Shown: piece by piece, positions 9,805 through 17,203 of the stretch
Layout: every line of letters starts with the position of its first letter
Numbering within the stretch: the first letter of the stretch is position 1
Assembly (NCBI GenBank): GCA_037482215.1
Contig: CP148074.1
Span: forward strand, 558,001-622,000
Origin: Pseudomonas mendocina
GTDB lineage: Bacteria; Pseudomonadota; Gammaproteobacteria; Pseudomonadales; Pseudomonadaceae
Reading direction: 5' to 3'
Length of the DNA: 64,000 nt
Notes under the pieces: generated by a model
The model's input: the letters and a program-made list of their open reading frames with translations, nothing else
Told to the model about the DNA's origin: nothing
Database searches by the model: none
Made by a program: the position numbers and the translations under genes

Positions 9805-9848
9805 TTGACATTGGTAGGTCATAAACGTATGTTTCAAACACCTGTTTG
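9805..9848 (+). promoter_or_regulatory. Promoter and PsrA-type box upstream of acyl-CoA dehydrogenase
   Basis: TTGACA (9805-9810), 17 bases, then TATGTT (9828-9833) form a good sigma-70 promoter. Directly after it lies CAAAC-ACCT-GTTTG (9835-9848), which fits the published PsrA consensus (G/C)AAAC-N2-4-GTTT(G/C). PsrA is the long-chain-fatty-acid-responsive repressor of beta-oxidation genes in Pseudomonas. Placement at the expected transcription start supports repression of the dehydrogenase gene at 9948. Confidence 0.7.
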
Positions 9849-9947
9849 ACTGTTTGTTGGCGTTATCCGCTCCCAGTCGAACACTAAGAACAGTCGATTT
9901 CCCCTGTTACCTATACATCCAAGAATCTACCGCAGAGGTTTACCGTC

Positions 9948-11753
9948 ATGCCTGAGTACAAGGCTCCCTTGCGTGATATCCGTTTCGTTCGTGACGAACT
10001 GCTGGGCTATCCCGAGCACTATCAAAGCCTTTCGGCTTGCCAGGACGCGACTCCGGACGTGGTTGACGCCATCCTCGAAGAAGGCGCCAAGTTCTGTGAG
10101 CAAGTCATTGCTCCTCTTAACCGTGTAGGTGACCTGGAAGGTTGTAAGTGGTCACCTGAAGGCGTGAAAACTCCGACAGGCTTCAAAGAAGCCTACGACC
10201 AGTTCGTTGAAGGTGGCTGGCCGAGCCTGGCGCACGACGTTGACCATGGCGGTCAAGGTTTGCCGGAATCCCTTGGCATCAGCATGAGCGAAATGATCGG
10301 CCAGGCTAACTGGTCCTGGGGTATGTACCCAGGCCTGTCCCATGGCGCGATGAACACCATCGCCGCTCACGGTACTGAGGAGCAGAAACACGCCTACCTG
10401 AGCAAGCTGGTGACCGGTGAGTGGACCGGTACCATGTGCCTGACCGAGCCCCATTGCGGTACCGACCTGGGCATGCTGCGTACTAAGGCTGAGCCGCAAG
10501 CTGATGGCAGCTACAAAGTATCGGGCACCAAAATCTTCATCTCTGCGGGTGAGCACGACATGTCGGGCAACATTGTCCACATCGTTCTGGCCCGTCTGCC
10601 GGATGCGCCGCAAGGCACCAAAGGTATCTCCCTGTTCATCGTGCCGAAGTTCCTGCCAGCAGCTGACGGTTCTGCCGGTGAGCGTAACGCCGTGTCCTGC
10701 GGTTCTATCGAACACAAAATGGGCATCCACGGTAACGCGACCTGTGTGATGAACTTTGACGGCGCCACAGGCTTCCTGATTGGCCCGCCGAACAAAGGCC
10801 TGAACTGCATGTTCACCTTCATGAACACCGCTCGTGTTGGTACCTCGCTGCAAGGCCTGGCGCACGCTGAGATCGGTTTCCAAGGTGGTTTGAAGTACGC
10901 TCGTGAGCGTCTGCAGATGCGTTCCCTGACTGGCCCGAAAGCGCCGGACAAGCCTGCCGATCCGCTGATCGTGCACCCGGACGTCCGCCGCATGCTGCTG
11001 ACCATGAAAGCCTTCTCCGAAGGTAGCCGTGCGCTGATTTATTTCGCAGCTAAGCAAGTCGACATCGTCCGCTACAGCGAAAACGAAGAAGAGAAGAAAG
11101 CGGCTGATGCCATGCTGGCTTTCCTCACGCCGATTGCTAAAGCGTTCATCACCGAAGTGGGCTTTGAAGCTGCTAACCACGGTCTGCAAATCTACGGTGG
11201 CCATGGCTTTATCGCTGAGTGGGGCATGGAGCAGAACGTGCGTGATGCCCGTATCTCTATGCTGTACGAGGGCACCACTGGTATCCAGGCACTGGACCTG
11301 CTGGGCCGTAAAGTGCTGATGACTCAGGGCGAAGCGCTGAAAGGCTTCACCAAGATCGTGCACAAGTTCTGCCAAGCTAACGAGGGCAACGAGAGCCTCA
11401 AAGGGCTGGTTGGCCAACTGGCTGACATCAACAAGGAGTGGGGCGAGATCACCATGAAAGTGGGGATGGCTGCCATGAAGGATCGTGAAGAAGTCGGTGC
11501 TGCTTCTGTCGACTACCTCATGTACTCCGGTTATGCCTGCTTGGCTTACTTCTGGGCTGACATCGCACGCGTTGCGGCTGAAAAGCTGGCGGCAGGTACG
11601 TCGGAAAAGGCTTTCTACGAAGCTAAGATCCAAACTGCCAAGTTCTATTTCGCCCGCATCCTGCCACGTACCCGTGCGCACGTCGCTGCAATGCTGTCCG
11701 GTGCTAACAACCTGATGGACATGGCAGAAGAGAACTTCGACCTGGGCTACTAA
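9948..11753 (+). CDS. Acyl-CoA dehydrogenase, long form (copy 1)
   Basis: 601 residues. FAD-dependent alpha,beta-dehydrogenation of acyl-CoA, first step of beta-oxidation. Motifs MCLTEPHCGTDLG (FAD contact) and YEGTTGIQALDLLGRK (C-terminal FAD/CoA region, with the catalytic-base area) are intact. Length beyond 600 places it in the FadE/DmdC-like group with an extra C-terminal helical domain. It is followed by a strong terminator, and a paralogue lies 270 bases downstream. Substrate chain length cannot be read from sequence; the PsrA-type box suggests medium or long chain fatty acids. Confidence 0.93.
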   Translation: MPEYKAPLRDIRFVRDELLGYPEHYQSLSACQDATPDVVDAILEEGAKFCEQVIAPLNRVGDLEGCKWSPEGVKTPTGFKEAYDQFVEGGWPSLAHDVDHGGQGLPESLGISMSEMIGQANWSWGMYPGLSHGAMNTIAAHGTEEQKHAYLSKLVTGEWTGTMCLTEPHCGTDLGMLRTKAEPQADGSYKVSGTKIFISAGEHDMSGNIVHIVLARLPDAPQGTKGISLFIVPKFLPAADGSAGERNAVSCGSIEHKMGIHGNATCVMNFDGATGFLIGPPNKGLNCMFTFMNTARVGTSLQGLAHAEIGFQGGLKYARERLQMRSLTGPKAPDKPADPLIVHPDVRRMLLTMKAFSEGSRALIYFAAKQVDIVRYSENEEEKKAADAMLAFLTPIAKAFITEVGFEAANHGLQIYGGHGFIAEWGMEQNVRDARISMLYEGTTGIQALDLLGRKVLMTQGEALKGFTKIVHKFCQANEGNESLKGLVGQLADINKEWGEITMKVGMAAMKDREEVGAASVDYLMYSGYACLAYFWADIARVAAEKLAAGTSEKAFYEAKIQTAKFYFARILPRTRAHVAAMLSGANNLMDMAEENFDLGY

Positions 11754-11770
11754 GTTCGGGTTTGAGGATC

Positions 11771-11802
11771 AAAAACCGCTGCTTTTGGGCAGCGGTTTTT
11801 TT
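11771..11802 (+). terminator. Rho-independent terminator
   Basis: AACCGCTGC and GCAGCGGTT pair around a short TTTTGG loop, followed by a run of seven T. It separates the two acyl-CoA dehydrogenase genes, so the second one needs its own promoter. Confidence 0.9.
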
Positions 11803-12022
11803 ATGAGCGGTGTTTTTTGACTGGCCGGTTCTGGCCAGACATTCGCTAGTTTCTGGTGCTTGTGCGGGTTTTTGGCACGGCACTCAATGGTGGTTTATGC
11901 CTGAGTTTTGGCTAAAACCAATAATGGATATATGGTCACAACCTGACGCTACGTGTCTGCAATGTTGTTCAGTTAGACTCGCTGCGTCCCGTTATTTTCG
12001 CTGGTTTGCGTGAGGATTTCCG

Positions 12023-13801
12023 ATGGCTGACTACAATGCTCCACTGCGCGATATGCGCTTCGTACTTAATGAAGTATTTGAAGTTTCCAAGCTGTGGGCG
12101 CAGCTGCCGGGCTTGGCTGACGTTGTCGATGAAGACACCGCTAATGCGATCCTCGAAGAAGCTGGCAAGGTCACGGGTGGCGTAATTGCCCCACTCAATC
12201 GCAGCGGTGATGAGGAAGGCTGCAGCTGGAACAACGGCGTGGTGAAAACCCCGGCTGGCTTCCAGGATGCATACAAGGCTTATGCAGAAGGTGGCTGGGT
12301 TGGTGTAGGCGGTGATCCGGTATTTGGCGGCATGGGCATGCCGAAGGTGATCTCTGCACAGGTTGAAGAAATGGTGAACTCCGCCAACCTGTCGTTCGGC
12401 TTGTACCCGATGCTGACTGCCGGTGCCTGCCTGTCGATCAACGCTCATGCCAGCGAAGAGCTGAAAGAGAAGTACCTGCCGAATATGTATTCCGGTGTGT
12501 GGGCAGGTTCCATGTGCCTGACTGAGCCCCATGCTGGCACCGATTTGGGCATCATCCGTACCAAGGCTGAGCCGCAGGCGGATGGCAGCTACAAAATCAG
12601 CGGCACCAAGATCTTTATCACCGGCGGCGAGCACGATCTGACCGAGAACATCATCCACTTGGTGTTAGCCAAACTGCCGGATGCACCGGCGGGCCCGAAA
12701 GGTATTTCGCTGTTCCTAGTGCCGAAGGTGCTGGTCAATGATGACGGCTCACTGGGTGAGAAAAACGCCCTGTCCTGCGGTTCTATCGAGCACAAGATGG
12801 GCATTAAGGCATCCGCGACCTGTGTGATGAACTTTGACGGCGCCACTGGCTGGATCGTGGATGCGCCGAACAAAGGCCTGGCAGCGATGTTCACCATGAT
12901 GAACTACGAGCGTTTGGGCGTAGGTATTCAGGGGCTGTCTCTGGGCGAACGCTCCTATCAGAGCGCTGTTGAATACGCCCGTGAGCGTATCCAGAGCCGT
13001 GCGCCGACCGGCCCGGTGGCAAAAGACAAAGCAGCTGACCCGATCATTGTGCATCCGGATGTACGTCGCATGCTGCTGACCATGAAGGCGCTGAACGAAG
13101 GCGGCCGTGCCTTCTCCAGCTACGTGGCGATGCAACTCGATACTGCCAAGTACAGCGAAGACCCAGCCACCCGTAAACGCGCTGAAGAGCTTGTCGCGCT
13201 GCTAACGCCGGTGGCCAAAGCATTCCTGACCGATATGGCGCTGGAAACCACTGTGCATGGTCAGCAGGTGTTTGGTGGCCATGGTTATATCCGCGAGTGG
13301 GGACAAGAGCAGCTGGTGCGCGATTGCCGCATCACGCAAATCTATGAAGGCACCAACGGCATTCAGGCGCTGGATCTGGTTGGCCGTAAGGTGATTGGCA
13401 GCGGCGGTGCGTATTACAAGCACTTTGCTGATGAAATCAAAGCTTTCACCGACAGTGCTGACGCCTCATTGGCTGAGTTTGTTGAGCCTTTGAAAGCGGC
13501 AATCGCTAACCTTGAGCAAATGACAGCGGATCTGCTGGAGCGTGCGAAAGCTAACCCGAATGAAGCAGGTGCAGCGTCGGTCGAGTACCTGCAAGTGTTT
13601 GGCTATACCGCCTATGCCTACATGTGGGCATTGATGGCGCGCACGGCACTGGCCAAGCAGAGTGAAGGTGATTTCTATGTCAGCAAGCTGGGCACTGCGC
13701 GGTTCTTCTTTGCTCGTCTGCTGCCGCGTATTCACTCACTGACTGCTGCGGTCAAAGCAGGAAGTGAGAGCCTGTATTTGTTGGATGCTTCACAGTTCTG
13801 A
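12023..13801 (+). CDS. Acyl-CoA dehydrogenase, long form (copy 2)
   Basis: 592 residues, clearly paralogous to the preceding gene along its whole length (shared MCLTEPHAGTDLG, SCGSIEHKMGI and YEGTNGIQALDLVGRK). Same reaction class as copy 1; divergence between the two suggests different chain-length preference. It has a separate upstream region (11803-12022) in which no PsrA-type dyad was seen, so regulation may differ. A GAGGATTTCCG segment just before the ATG provides the ribosome binding site. Confidence 0.93.
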   Translation: MADYNAPLRDMRFVLNEVFEVSKLWAQLPGLADVVDEDTANAILEEAGKVTGGVIAPLNRSGDEEGCSWNNGVVKTPAGFQDAYKAYAEGGWVGVGGDPVFGGMGMPKVISAQVEEMVNSANLSFGLYPMLTAGACLSINAHASEELKEKYLPNMYSGVWAGSMCLTEPHAGTDLGIIRTKAEPQADGSYKISGTKIFITGGEHDLTENIIHLVLAKLPDAPAGPKGISLFLVPKVLVNDDGSLGEKNALSCGSIEHKMGIKASATCVMNFDGATGWIVDAPNKGLAAMFTMMNYERLGVGIQGLSLGERSYQSAVEYARERIQSRAPTGPVAKDKAADPIIVHPDVRRMLLTMKALNEGGRAFSSYVAMQLDTAKYSEDPATRKRAEELVALLTPVAKAFLTDMALETTVHGQQVFGGHGYIREWGQEQLVRDCRITQIYEGTNGIQALDLVGRKVIGSGGAYYKHFADEIKAFTDSADASLAEFVEPLKAAIANLEQMTADLLERAKANPNEAGAASVEYLQVFGYTAYAYMWALMARTALAKQSEGDFYVSKLGTARFFFARLLPRIHSLTAAVKAGSESLYLLDASQF

Positions 13802-13811
13802 GGGATACAGT

Positions 13812-13851
13812 AGAAACAGAAAACCCGGCTTACGCCGGGTTTTCTGTTTCT
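13812..13851. terminator. Bidirectional terminator
   Basis: A long near-perfect stem (AGAAACAGAAAACCCGGC pairing with GCCGGGTTTTCTGTTTCT around TTAC) between convergent genes. A-rich and T-rich flanks on both sides fit termination of transcripts from either direction. Confidence 0.88.
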
Positions 13852-13882
13852 GAGCCGCTTAACGCTGAGAGTGGAGTGAGCT

Positions 13883-14539
13883 TTACTCTTTGATCAGCTC
13901 ATTGACCAGTGCCGGGGTGTCGATAAAACGATTGCGTGAGCCTTGGAGCGCTTCAATTTTGTCGTTGCGCAGGCGTTCATCTGCATCTGGCGGGTCCATC
14001 TCATGCCATTGTTTGAATGTGGCAACATCGCCGGGAATCGGCAGGTCATATTCCACGTGCATGTAGAACAGGGCGCGCGCAACGTTACCCTTGGCATCAT
14101 CCCGGGGCTCGACCATTTTAAAGCTGGTCTTCATCTCACAACCCAGTTCGGCAAAACTGACCTGTGCGCTGTCATCGAGTGTGCCGAACTGTGCATTGCT
14201 GCGCGCCTGATCGACCTGGCTCAAGGCTGGGTAGTAGTTATGCAGATCAGAAGCGATAAAGACGTAGCGCGGGTTCATGATGTTGCACTGACGATCAGTG
14301 ACACAGCGCAGCGCGCTTTTCAGCTGTTTGGCGCTGTATACCGGGCTTGCCTTGAGTTGGCTGACGTCGCTGGTGAAGGTGCTGGAACAGTAGAGGGTCT
14401 TACCGCCTTGCTCGTAGATTTTGCTCCAGAGCAGTTGCGGCGTTGCTTTTGGGTCGGAGAGTTGGCTCTGACCGTTTGCAAAGGCGGTCAGGCTGATGCT
14501 GGTTGCCAAGCAGCTGAGGGCGATTACGAGTGAGCGCAT
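13883..14539 (-). CDS. endA: Endonuclease I family secreted nuclease
   Basis: 218 residues from ATG 14539 (MRSLVIALSCLA). Residues 1-20 form a Sec signal peptide ending near AFA. The His-Me finger nuclease family is shown by DRQCNIMNPRYVFIASDLHN, then VARALFYMHVEY, and the C-terminal RNDKIEALQGSRNRFIDTP. Such enzymes (EndA, Vvn, Dns) degrade extracellular or periplasmic DNA. Cysteines (Cys at CSSTF, RCVTDRQC and GCEMK) suggest periplasmic disulfides. It may oppose DNA uptake or supply nucleotides. Confidence 0.88.
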   Translation of the reverse strand: MRSLVIALSCLATSISLTAFANGQSQLSDPKATPQLLWSKIYEQGGKTLYCSSTFTSDVSQLKASPVYSAKQLKSALRCVTDRQCNIMNPRYVFIASDLHNYYPALSQVDQARSNAQFGTLDDSAQVSFAELGCEMKTSFKMVEPRDDAKGNVARALFYMHVEYDLPIPGDVATFKQWHEMDPPDADERLRNDKIEALQGSRNRFIDTPALVNELIKE

Positions 14540-14645
14540 TGCTAACCCCATGACCCCGTCGTCGGGGTCTGTTGTTTTTGTAGTCGGCAAGCAGTCTAAC
14601 AAGAGCAAAGTCACAAAATAAAGCAACGTTCAGGTTTTGGGTTTT

Positions 14646-14663
14646 TGTAAGCAATTGCCTACA
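14646..14663 (+). promoter_or_regulatory. GacA upstream activating sequence
   Basis: TGTAAGCAATTGCCTACA matches the GacA box (TGTAAG-N6-CTTACA) with one mismatch. It lies about 55-70 bases ahead of the predicted sRNA start, the spacing known for rsmY/rsmZ promoters. Phosphorylated GacA would activate transcription of the adjacent sRNA. Confidence 0.85.
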
Positions 14664-14718
14664 AATAGTTAGGTAGTTCTCCACTGTTCTACCCTAGCCT
14701 GAGTGGTTAATCTTTGTT

Positions 14719-14841
14719 CCATGGACGTCGCGCAGGAAGCGCACTTAGCAATAGGGAAACGTGGATAGTCGCCAGGATGGTGACAGACCAAGGATGTTCA
14801 AACAGTCTGCAAAGGCCCCGCAATGCGGGGTTTTCTTTTTT
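14719..14841 (+). ncRNA. rsmY: RsmY-type regulatory RNA
   Basis: About 120 nucleotides with six GGA motifs (14723, 14735, 14755, 14763, 14775, 14792), several exposed in predicted loops such as GCGCAGGAAGCGC and GTCGCCAGGATGGTGAC. It ends in a strong terminator CCCCGC-AAT-GCGGGG (14816-14830) with a T-rich run. Such RNAs sequester the translational repressors RsmA/RsmE and so relieve repression of secondary metabolism and virulence genes. The preceding GacA box and the AGGAAGCGC and CCAAGGATG stretches match RsmY as known from Pseudomonas. The exact 5' end (14716-14721) is estimated. Confidence 0.88.
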
Positions 14842-14929
14842 GGGCGCTCGCCTAATTTCTATTTCCTATTTACGCTCTGGCGCTCCGCTCATGTCATGCT
14901 CCGATGCGGCCAGTTGCTCAGGCAATCCA

Positions 14930-15799
14930 CTATTTATATAGCTGTGCAAACCAGTTGAGTGCCTCATCCCATAGCGCTTGTGAAGAGGGCCTGAAATACC
15001 CCATGTGACCGATATTGCCGAACTCCTCTGGAGCATGAACCGTGCGGGTTTGGTAGGGCGCGTTGCGGTAACCAGCCATAAAGGCATCACGTGAGGCAGC
15101 GGGTGCCCACAGGTCGTCAGTTGCGTTACAAGCCACAATAGGTGTGGTGACGCTGGCAAAGCGCTCGGCTATGTCTGGCATGTCCGGGTCGTCGAAGAAG
15201 TAGCGCGGGTGACTGCACCATTTTTTCCAGTTGGTATACACGCCCATGGGCAGATCCTCGCCCATCCCCAGTTTGCTCCAAGCCAGATAGCCTTTAACCC
15301 GGGTGAGTATTGGGCCAATCAGATGCCACATCGTCAGAACACGGATCTGTTCACTTTTCGGCATCCAGCCATGCCAACCGGCCCCAGTACCAAATGTGTA
15401 GAAGCCTTTGACCTGTTGGTGATTGGGTAATAGTCCGAAGGCATGCCCGCCAAATGAGTGGCCAATCATATAAAGCGGATGCTCTGCATGGCTGTGTTGA
15501 TCAACGGCGGCGGCCAGGTCGAGGTTGGCCCAGTCCAGATAGTGCATCTCGAAACCGCGAAGTGTGGCGGGTTTGGATTTGCCTATGCCGCGATAATCCA
15601 GCGTCAGGGTGCTGAAGCCCTGTTGGGCGGCGTACTCAGCAAAGCGTCGGTAAAAGCCTTGGGGAACGCCTGTGGCACCGGCAATCAGCAGATGGGCCTG
15701 CGGATTCGCTGCGTGATAGCGAGTAGCGGCCAGCGGATAGCCGTCTAGTGCGCGCAGCGACAGGTTTTCACTCTGGATAGCGGGGCGTTCGGTGCTCAT
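14930..15799 (-). CDS. Alpha/beta hydrolase
   Basis: 289 residues. The nucleophile elbow is YMIGHSFGGHA (Ser in GHSFG), with LLIAGATGVPQGFYRRFA as oxyanion region and HAPEEFGNIGHMGYF carrying the catalytic histidine. It resembles serine aminopeptidase/lysophospholipase-like cytoplasmic hydrolases; substrate unknown. It overlaps the TetR gene by 4 bases (ATGA), so both are cotranscribed and the hydrolase is probably under TetR control. Confidence 0.85.
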   Translation of the reverse strand: MSTERPAIQSENLSLRALDGYPLAATRYHAANPQAHLLIAGATGVPQGFYRRFAEYAAQQGFSTLTLDYRGIGKSKPATLRGFEMHYLDWANLDLAAAVDQHSHAEHPLYMIGHSFGGHAFGLLPNHQQVKGFYTFGTGAGWHGWMPKSEQIRVLTMWHLIGPILTRVKGYLAWSKLGMGEDLPMGVYTNWKKWCSHPRYFFDDPDMPDIAERFASVTTPIVACNATDDLWAPAASRDAFMAGYRNAPYQTRTVHAPEEFGNIGHMGYFRPSSQALWDEALNWFAQLYK

Positions 15800-16386
15800 G
15801 GATGGGTTCCGTTTAAGTGTTGTTGCTCGGTGAGTTCAAACAGGGCGTCGATGGCATTGAGCAGCGGTTCGCTGGAACCGGCAACACGGGCTTGCAGCAG
15901 CACGCCTTCGTAGAGTGAAACAAATAGTGCGGACAGCTTGTCGGCCTGTTCGCGGCTGTAGCCAAACGCGTGCAGGTGATCACTCAGCCCCCGGCGGATG
16001 GTGACGAAGCAGCGTTGCAAGGCTGCGCGTATTTCGACGTCATCCGGGCTGCTTTCAAGGGCGATGGTGGCCAGGGGGCAGCCTCGTTCGAAGCGGCTGT
16101 TTTCCAGCTGTACCAAGGCACCGGCGAGCCATTTTTTCAAGGCCTTGAGCGGGGCTGGTTGCTGACTGAAGAGATGGCTGAAGTGCTGGTCGCTCTGTTC
16201 GCCAATGGCGTCGATGGCGGCCACGGCGAGTTGGGTCTTACCACCAGGGAAATGATGATAAAGGCTGCCCTTAGGCACACCGCTGATTTCCAGTATTTCA
16301 CTGAGGCCAACACCATGCAGGCCTTTGCGTTGTAGCGCATCTGCCATGGCATGGATCAGTTTGCTGCGGGTCGGTAAGTTTTCCAT
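15796..16386 (-). CDS. TetR family transcriptional repressor
   Basis: 196 residues. The N-terminal HTH is seen in GLSEILEISGVPKGSLYHHFPGGK (recognition helix near residues 34-46). The C-terminal ligand domain resembles the LmrA/YxaF-like branch (RGCPLATIALESSP). A dyad TAGACC-N4-GGTCTA lies 12 bases upstream of its start codon, indicating autoregulation and control of the downstream hydrolase. Confidence 0.9.
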   Translation of the reverse strand: MENLPTRSKLIHAMADALQRKGLHGVGLSEILEISGVPKGSLYHHFPGGKTQLAVAAIDAIGEQSDQHFSHLFSQQPAPLKALKKWLAGALVQLENSRFERGCPLATIALESSPDDVEIRAALQRCFVTIRRGLSDHLHAFGYSREQADKLSALFVSLYEGVLLQARVAGSSEPLLNAIDALFELTEQQHLNGTHP

Positions 16387-16397
16387 GCCTAGAGGTA

Positions 16398-16413
16398 TAG
16401 ACCGGTCGGTCTA
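16398..16413. promoter_or_regulatory. TetR-type operator
   Basis: TAGACC-GGTC-GGTCTA, a 6-bp perfect inverted repeat with a 4-base centre, immediately upstream of the tetR-family start codon at 16386. This is the typical operator of LmrA/YxaF-like TetR repressors. Confidence 0.75.
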
Positions 16414-16593
16414 GCGCTCCAAGTGACATTCTTGTCATCCCCGCCTTGTATTCAGTCACGCCGATAACCGGTGCGTGCCGTCCAGACCTTTTAGCGAGCC
16501 ACGGCTATTACGAGCCTGTTAATGCAAAGGGGGCTTGTGGCACGCTTTTTCCGCTACTATCTGACTCTTTCCGACAGGCAATAAGGATTCTCC

Positions 16594-17190
16594 ATGTCCG
16601 TTTCCACGATGATTTTCCTGGCTGTAGTCGCTGTGCTGGTGTTTTACGTTATCGGCATCTTCAACAATCTGGTGTCGTTGCGTAACCGCTACAAGAACGC
16701 CTTTGCCCAGATCGAGGTGCAGCTCAAGCGCCGTTACGATCTGATCCCGAATCTGGTGGAAACGGCTAAGGCTTACATGGCCCACGAGCGCGAGACGCTC
16801 GCAGCTGTGATCGCCGCCCGTAATGCGGCTGTAAGTGGCCTTAAAGCCGCGGCGGCACAGCCTGGCAGCGCGCAGGCTATTGCTCAGTTGAATCAGGCTG
16901 AGTCTATGCTGACATCGGCCATGGGGCGCATGGCGGTCACTGTTGAGGCTTACCCGGACCTGAAGGCCTCCGCCAACATGCAGCAGCTCAGCGAGGAACT
17001 CACCAGCACCGAGAACAAGGTGGCGTTTGCCCGTCAGGCTTACAACGATTCGGTCATGGCCTATAACACCTACAAGCAGACCTTCCCGCCAGTGTTGGTG
17101 GCCGCAACCTTTGGTCACGGTCAGGATGCCAGTTTGCTGGAGTTTGCCGACAGTGCTGCGATTCAGGATGCCCCCAAGGTTTCTTTTTGA
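16594..17190 (+). CDS. lemA: LemA family membrane protein
   Basis: 198 residues. Residues 4-26 form one N-terminal membrane helix, followed by a helical-bundle domain with the family segment NRYKNAFAQIEVQLKRRYDLIPNLVE and RQAYNDSVMAYNTYKQTFP. The role of LemA is not established; it is often paired with membrane M48 peptidases, exactly as here, where the peptidase gene starts 13 bases downstream. A short AAGGA precedes the ATG. Confidence 0.92.
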   Translation: MSVSTMIFLAVVAVLVFYVIGIFNNLVSLRNRYKNAFAQIEVQLKRRYDLIPNLVETAKAYMAHERETLAAVIAARNAAVSGLKAAAAQPGSAQAIAQLNQAESMLTSAMGRMAVTVEAYPDLKASANMQQLSEELTSTENKVAFARQAYNDSVMAYNTYKQTFPPVLVAATFGHGQDASLLEFADSAAIQDAPKVSF

Positions 17191-17203
17191 TTTGGGGCAT
17201 TGA

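Noticed and set aside
10152..11681. Long minus-strand ORF of 509 codons opposite the acyl-CoA dehydrogenase
   Set aside because: It is the antisense shadow of a well-conserved gene; the translation has no recognisable motif and a composition dictated by the codon bias of the opposite strand.
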